NCBI GenBank assembly: GCA_021808055.1
Contig: JAKBCH010000069.1
Coordinates: forward strand, 1-8,830
Length of the DNA: 8,830 nt
Reading direction: 5' to 3'
From: Pseudomonadota bacterium
GTDB lineage: Bacteria; Pseudomonadota; Alphaproteobacteria; Acetobacterales; Acetobacteraceae
A program made the position numbers and the translations under genes. Shown here piece after piece: positions 6,159-8,830 of this stretch. The notes under the pieces are model-generated. The model was not told where the DNA came from. It ran no database searches and saw only the letters and a list, made by a program, of their open reading frames with translations. Within the stretch, counting starts at the first letter, position 1. Every line of letters starts with the position of its first letter.

Positions 6159-6968
6159 ATGTCTGAGTTAGCGCGCTTTCCGTTACGACTTCGATTTAGT
6201 GGACCTGAAGTCGATAAGATCGGCGTTGACTTATATGATGGCGCGACATCCTTTCAAGGATTTTCACAAGCCCTTCAAATTGCTCTACACGCCTACATGT
6301 CAAAGAAAATTGTAAGCCGCGCAACTGCCCTCAAGGGAGCGCAAATCTATTTTGGAGCGCCAAAACACGGCAGTATAATTTTTGATTTCATCACCCTGAT
6401 CGAAAAGTACCCAGCCACAACCGCATTGCTTAGCACCGGACCATTTTACGATTTTATAAAGTATTCCCTTTCTAAAGCCATTGGCCATTTCTCTGTAACG
6501 CCGGAAACACCTTCGATACGAAAACTCATCGAAGAAGACGAAACTTTTTTTGACTTTTTAGCCGAAAATCTTGAAGGAAGCCTACAGCGCGCGCATCGCG
6601 CAGTCGACAACGGAGTGCCTCAAATAACGCTAGAACGTCCTAGATCTGCACTAATCCGTTTTGATTCAACATCAAGCGAATGGGTTAATACTAGGGAAGT
6701 AAGCGCAACAGCGTTTGAGTTTACCGGAAACGTAACGAGGTATAACTCCATCAGTACTAATGGGCGGGCATATATTCGAGAACTCGGTCGAGTAATTCCT
6801 TTCCGGTTGGCGCCCAAATTTTTAGATAACAAACGAGGTTTGCTTACCTGGTCTCTGCACGGTGATACTACCGCTGGACTGAAAGACCTTAAAATCTGGG
6901 CGAATCGAGTTGAGTCAGCTCAGGGTGAAGTAAAAAGATTATTGTTTATCGATTGTGTTCAAGCTTAA
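6159..6968 (+). CDS. Hypothetical protein, two-domain, AT-rich orphan gene
   Basis: I do not recognise this 269-aa protein with confidence. The N-terminal part (about 1-135) has alternating strands and helices (LRLRFSGPEVDKIGVDLYDG, then FQGFSQALQIALHAY and GAQIYFGAPKHGSIIFDFITLIEKY). A charged helix follows (EEDETFFDFLAENLEGSLQRAH, about 125-147), then a beta-rich C-terminal part (160-269) with GNVTRYNSISTNGRAYI and a terminal helix. There is no signal peptide or clear membrane segment, so it is probably cytoplasmic. The layout faintly recalls DUF7946-type proteins, an unverified impression. Base use differs sharply from its neighbours: 28 of 60 bases at 6241-6300 are G/C against 46 of 60 at 5221-5280. 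It has no operon partner and no visible terminator. A weak GTGGGT precedes the ATG. Horizontal acquisition is likely; a defence role is speculation. That it is a real gene is likely from its length and open frame in AT-richer DNA. Confidence 0.8.
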   Translation: MSELARFPLRLRFSGPEVDKIGVDLYDGATSFQGFSQALQIALHAYMSKKIVSRATALKGAQIYFGAPKHGSIIFDFITLIEKYPATTALLSTGPFYDFIKYSLSKAIGHFSVTPETPSIRKLIEEDETFFDFLAENLEGSLQRAHRAVDNGVPQITLERPRSALIRFDSTSSEWVNTREVSATAFEFTGNVTRYNSISTNGRAYIRELGRVIPFRLAPKFLDNKRGLLTWSLHGDTTAGLKDLKIWANRVESAQGEVKRLLFIDCVQA

Positions 6969-6992
6969 AATGCAGACTTAACCTTCTAAACT

Positions 6993-7047
6993 CTAGTCGC
7001 CCCCGCCCCACCTTGCCCTTCCCCCAATTCCCAGCCTAGTCTCCCCC
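6993..7047 (+). repeat. Imperfect 12-base direct repeat upstream of the araC-family gene
   Basis: CTAGTCGCCCCC (6993-7004) and CTAGTCTCCCCC (7036-7047) differ at one base and are 43 bases apart, close to four helical turns. AraC-type regulators often bind direct repeats, so these may be half-sites for autoregulation. The region is C-rich, which raises the chance of coincidence. The rest of 6969-7106 shows no convincing promoter. Confidence 0.35.
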
Positions 7048-7106
7048 AATCAGAGGAAGACGCCGGCCACGGGGGACCAAAACACCGGGCGGGGGGAATC
7101 AAAAAT

Positions 7107-8138
7107 ATGGGGTTTGTGGCGGGGCGGGAGCCTCAGGTGGCATTATGCGCCACGGCGGGTCTGCTGCCGTTTTTGAAGGATATGGGCACGGATGCGGACC
7201 GGATTTTCGGCCCCGCGGGGATTGACGCGGGTGCGTTGAGCACGGGCAGCGAGGGCGGGGTCGCACTTTCTTCTTATGTAGAGGTGATGGAGCGCGCGGC
7301 GCGGCATTCCGGCAGGGGGGATTTCGGGCTGCTTTATGGGCGGGGGTTTCCGGCATCGAGCCATGGGCTGGTGGGGGATTTAGCACTTGCGGCACCCAGC
7401 ATCGGCACCGCGTTGCGGCAGTTCACGGATTTATTCCCGCTGCACCAAGAGGCAAGCGAGGCCAGGCTGGTGCCGGAGGGGGAGTTTCTGCGGCTGGAAT
7501 ACCGGATTCTGGACTGGCGGATTTTCGAGCGCCGGCAGGACGCGGAACTCACCATCGCCATGTTCCAGAACCTGCTGCGGGAGGCTTATGGCCCAGGCTT
7601 CCGCCCGGCGGAGGTGCATTTTGAGCATCCCGAGCCCGAGGAGCGGGCCACGCATGAGGAAGTGTTTGGCGCGCCGGTGTTTTTCGGCCAGCGGACCAAC
7701 GCCATCGTGTTCAGCCCGGGCGACCTCTCGCGCCGGATGAAAGGGGCGGATGCCGGGCGGTTCGCGCGGCTGGCGGCGGAGGCGTACCGGCGCCGGTTGC
7801 CGCAAGGGCGGGTGCCGCTGGAGGCCAGGGTGCGGGCGGAAATACGCTCCCGCCTGCCGGATGGATCGCCGCCGATACTGGATGTGGCGGATGCGCTGGG
7901 GCTGGCGCGGTGGACGCTGCAACGCCGCCTGAACGATCTCGGCCTAAGCTATGCCGAGGCGGTGCAGGATGTGCGGCGGGCGCTGGCGGCGAGTTATCTG
8001 CGCCAGCCGCATCTGAGCATTTCGGGCATTGCGCAGCTTTTGGGCTATGCGGAGCTGAGCCCCTTCTCCCGCGCCTGCCACCGCTGGTTTGGCGCCTCAC
8101 CAGAGAGGATAAGGGCGGTATCCCGGCGGACCTCTTGA
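7107..8138 (+). CDS. AraC-family transcriptional regulator with N-terminal ligand-binding domain
   Basis: This DNA-binding regulator has 343 aa, typical for the AraC subgroup with a long N-terminal effector/dimerisation domain (Arabinose_bd type, about 15-205; note FGLLYG, HGLVGDLALAAPSIGTAL and VHFEHPEP). The C-terminal domain holds two helix-turn-helix units: the first at about 257-279 (LDVADALGLARWTLQRRL) and the second at about 304-336, ending in the family signature FSRACHRWFGASPERIR. The start is ATG 7107, with GGGGGG about 10 bases upstream as a weak ribosome site; the next conserved sequence begins soon after. It stands alone on its transcript. Possible targets are its own promoter or the dehydrogenase/importer pair about 2.5 kb away, but nothing in the sequence proves either. 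Family assignment is strong; effector unknown. Confidence 0.92.
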   Translation: MGFVAGREPQVALCATAGLLPFLKDMGTDADRIFGPAGIDAGALSTGSEGGVALSSYVEVMERAARHSGRGDFGLLYGRGFPASSHGLVGDLALAAPSIGTALRQFTDLFPLHQEASEARLVPEGEFLRLEYRILDWRIFERRQDAELTIAMFQNLLREAYGPGFRPAEVHFEHPEPEERATHEEVFGAPVFFGQRTNAIVFSPGDLSRRMKGADAGRFARLAAEAYRRRLPQGRVPLEARVRAEIRSRLPDGSPPILDVADALGLARWTLQRRLNDLGLSYAEAVQDVRRALAASYLRQPHLSISGIAQLLGYAELSPFSRACHRWFGASPERIRAVSRRTS

Positions 8139-8147
8139 CTTGACGAG

Positions 8148-8172
8148 CTGAGGGAGGCAAAGCCTGCCCCAG
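8148..8172 (+). other. Imperfect hairpin just after the araC-family gene
   Basis: CTGAGGGAGGC (8148-8158) can pair with GCCTGCCCCAG (8162-8172) at 9 of 11 positions around a 3-base loop, starting 10 bases after the stop codon. There is no T-tract after it. It could stabilise the 3' end of the araC transcript or act together with the next hairpin. Confidence 0.35.
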
Positions 8173-8180
8173 ATTAAACC

Positions 8181-8214
8181 GCCGTGCTGCGAGGGTTCGC
8201 ACCACGGCGCGTTT
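8181..8214 (+). terminator. Probable terminator or attenuator hairpin upstream of ffh
   Basis: GCCGTG-C-TGCGA (8181-8192) pairs with TCGCA-C-CACGGC (8197-8208), giving 11 bp with one C-C mismatch and a GGGT loop. GCG and then TTTT (8211-8214) follow. It is a strong stem with a short T-run, fitting a terminator for the araC-family gene. It lies only about 23 bases before the ffh start, so it could also act in the ffh leader. Confidence 0.5.
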
Positions 8215-8237
8215 TGCGTTGTTTGGAGAGTGGCAGC

Positions 8238-8830
8238 ATGTTCGACAATTTGTCGGGCAAATTCGGGGATATTTTCGACAGGCTCCGCCGGCGCGGGGCG
8301 CTGTCTGAATCCGATGTGAACGACGCGCTGAGGGAGATCCGCCTGGCGCTGCTGGATGCGGACGTGGCGCTGCCAGTGGTTAAGGATTTCGTCACCAAGG
8401 TACGGGAGCAGGCGGTGGGCGCGGAAGTGCTGCGCTCCGTCACCCCCGGCCAGATGGTCGTGAAGATCGTCAATGACGCGCTGATCGAGGCGCTGGGCGG
8501 CATGACGGTGCCGCTGAACATGAACGCCCCTGCCCCGCTGCCGATTTTGATGGTGGGTTTGCAGGGTTCGGGCAAGACCACGACCTCCGGCAAGATCGCC
8601 CTGCGGCTGAAGAACCGCGAGCGCAAGAAGGTGCTGCTGGCGAGCTTGGATACCCAGCGCCCGGCGGCGCAGTTACAGCTAGAGCAGTTGGCCCAGCGGG
8701 CAGAGGTCGGCAGCCTGCCGATCATCGCCGGGCAGACGCCGCTGCAAATCGCCCACCGGGCGATGGATACCGCGCGGCGCGAATCCTACGACGTGGTGAT
8801 TCTGGACACTGCCGGGCGCTTATCCATCGA
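8238..8830 (+). CDS. ffh: Signal recognition particle protein Ffh (SRP54), N-terminal part
   Basis: This is the first 197 codons of the SRP GTPase, which with 4.5S RNA targets nascent membrane proteins to FtsY at the inner membrane. The reading frame runs off the window end. The N domain (about 1-95) begins MFDNLSGKFGDIFDRLRRRG and contains the conserved LREIRLALLDADVAL helix. The G domain starts next: P-loop GLQGSGKT (107-114), the SRP-GTPase box DTQRPAA (138-144) and the G3 motif DTAGR (190-194). The rest of the G domain and the RNA-binding M domain lie outside. The start is ATG 8238, with GGAGAG 7 bases upstream. No SRP RNA gene is seen beside it. Identity is essentially certain. Confidence 0.97.
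   Translation, partial: MFDNLSGKFGDIFDRLRRRGALSESDVNDALREIRLALLDADVALPVVKDFVTKVREQAVGAEVLRSVTPGQMVVKIVNDALIEALGGMTVPLNMNAPAPLPILMVGLQGSGKTTTSGKIALRLKNRERKKVLLASLDTQRPAAQLQLEQLAQRAEVGSLPIIAGQTPLQIAHRAMDTARRESYDVVILDTAGRLSI

Noticed and set aside
6121..6171. 16-codon ORF (two internal Cys near its end) overlapping the start of the orphan gene, possible leader peptide
   Set aside because: It has no ribosome site before it, is very short and has no regulatory codon run; it is most simply a chance frame.
8139..8237. SRP RNA (4.5S) gene next to ffh
   Set aside because: The hairpins lack the conserved SRP RNA apical GGAA tetraloop and its adjacent asymmetric loop, and the gap is too short.

Overview
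The window reads as chromosomal DNA of a GC-rich alphaproteobacterium. A CcrM-type cell-cycle DNA methyltransferase with its C-terminal RAMA-like domain, an alphaproteobacterial-looking Ffh and the compact overlapping operon style all fit. Acetobacteraceae is my guess for the family, from impression only. There is no tRNA, rRNA, CRISPR array or insertion sequence, and no stretch over 300 bases lacks a gene.

Layout. Positions 1-510 (+) hold the 3' end of ccrM. A short gap between convergent genes (511-566) contains a near-perfect 24-bp palindrome whose core resembles a chromosomal parS (ParB-binding) site. From 4420 down to 567 (-) runs a tightly coupled four-gene ABC importer operon: ATPase, periplasmic binding protein, permease, permease. 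It belongs to the polyamine (PotABCD/YdcSTUV) class. Divergent from it is an aldehyde dehydrogenase (4558-5985, +). The 137 bases between them carry a long two-part dyad (4455-4502) that looks like a shared operator, and a G8 tract in the importer leader. The dehydrogenase ends in a textbook intrinsic terminator (6012-6042).

Next comes an AT-richer orphan gene (6159-6968, +; 269 aa, function unknown) that looks horizontally acquired. It is followed by an AraC-family regulator (7107-8138, +) with a direct repeat in its upstream region. Two hairpins then precede the 5' end of ffh (8238 to the window edge, +), the signal recognition particle GTPase.

How the genes may work together. Importer plus divergent aldehyde dehydrogenase recalls the E. 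coli ydcSTUV-patD arrangement: uptake of a putrescine-like amine, then oxidation of the aldehyde made from it. The shared dyad would co-regulate both sides, and the nearby AraC protein is one candidate regulator. This is inference; the dehydrogenase active-site context looks more like the CddD-like ALDH group than PatD. ccrM and ffh are housekeeping genes flanking this accessory segment. The items most deserving follow-up are the AT-rich orphan gene, the divergent operator and the parS-like palindrome.
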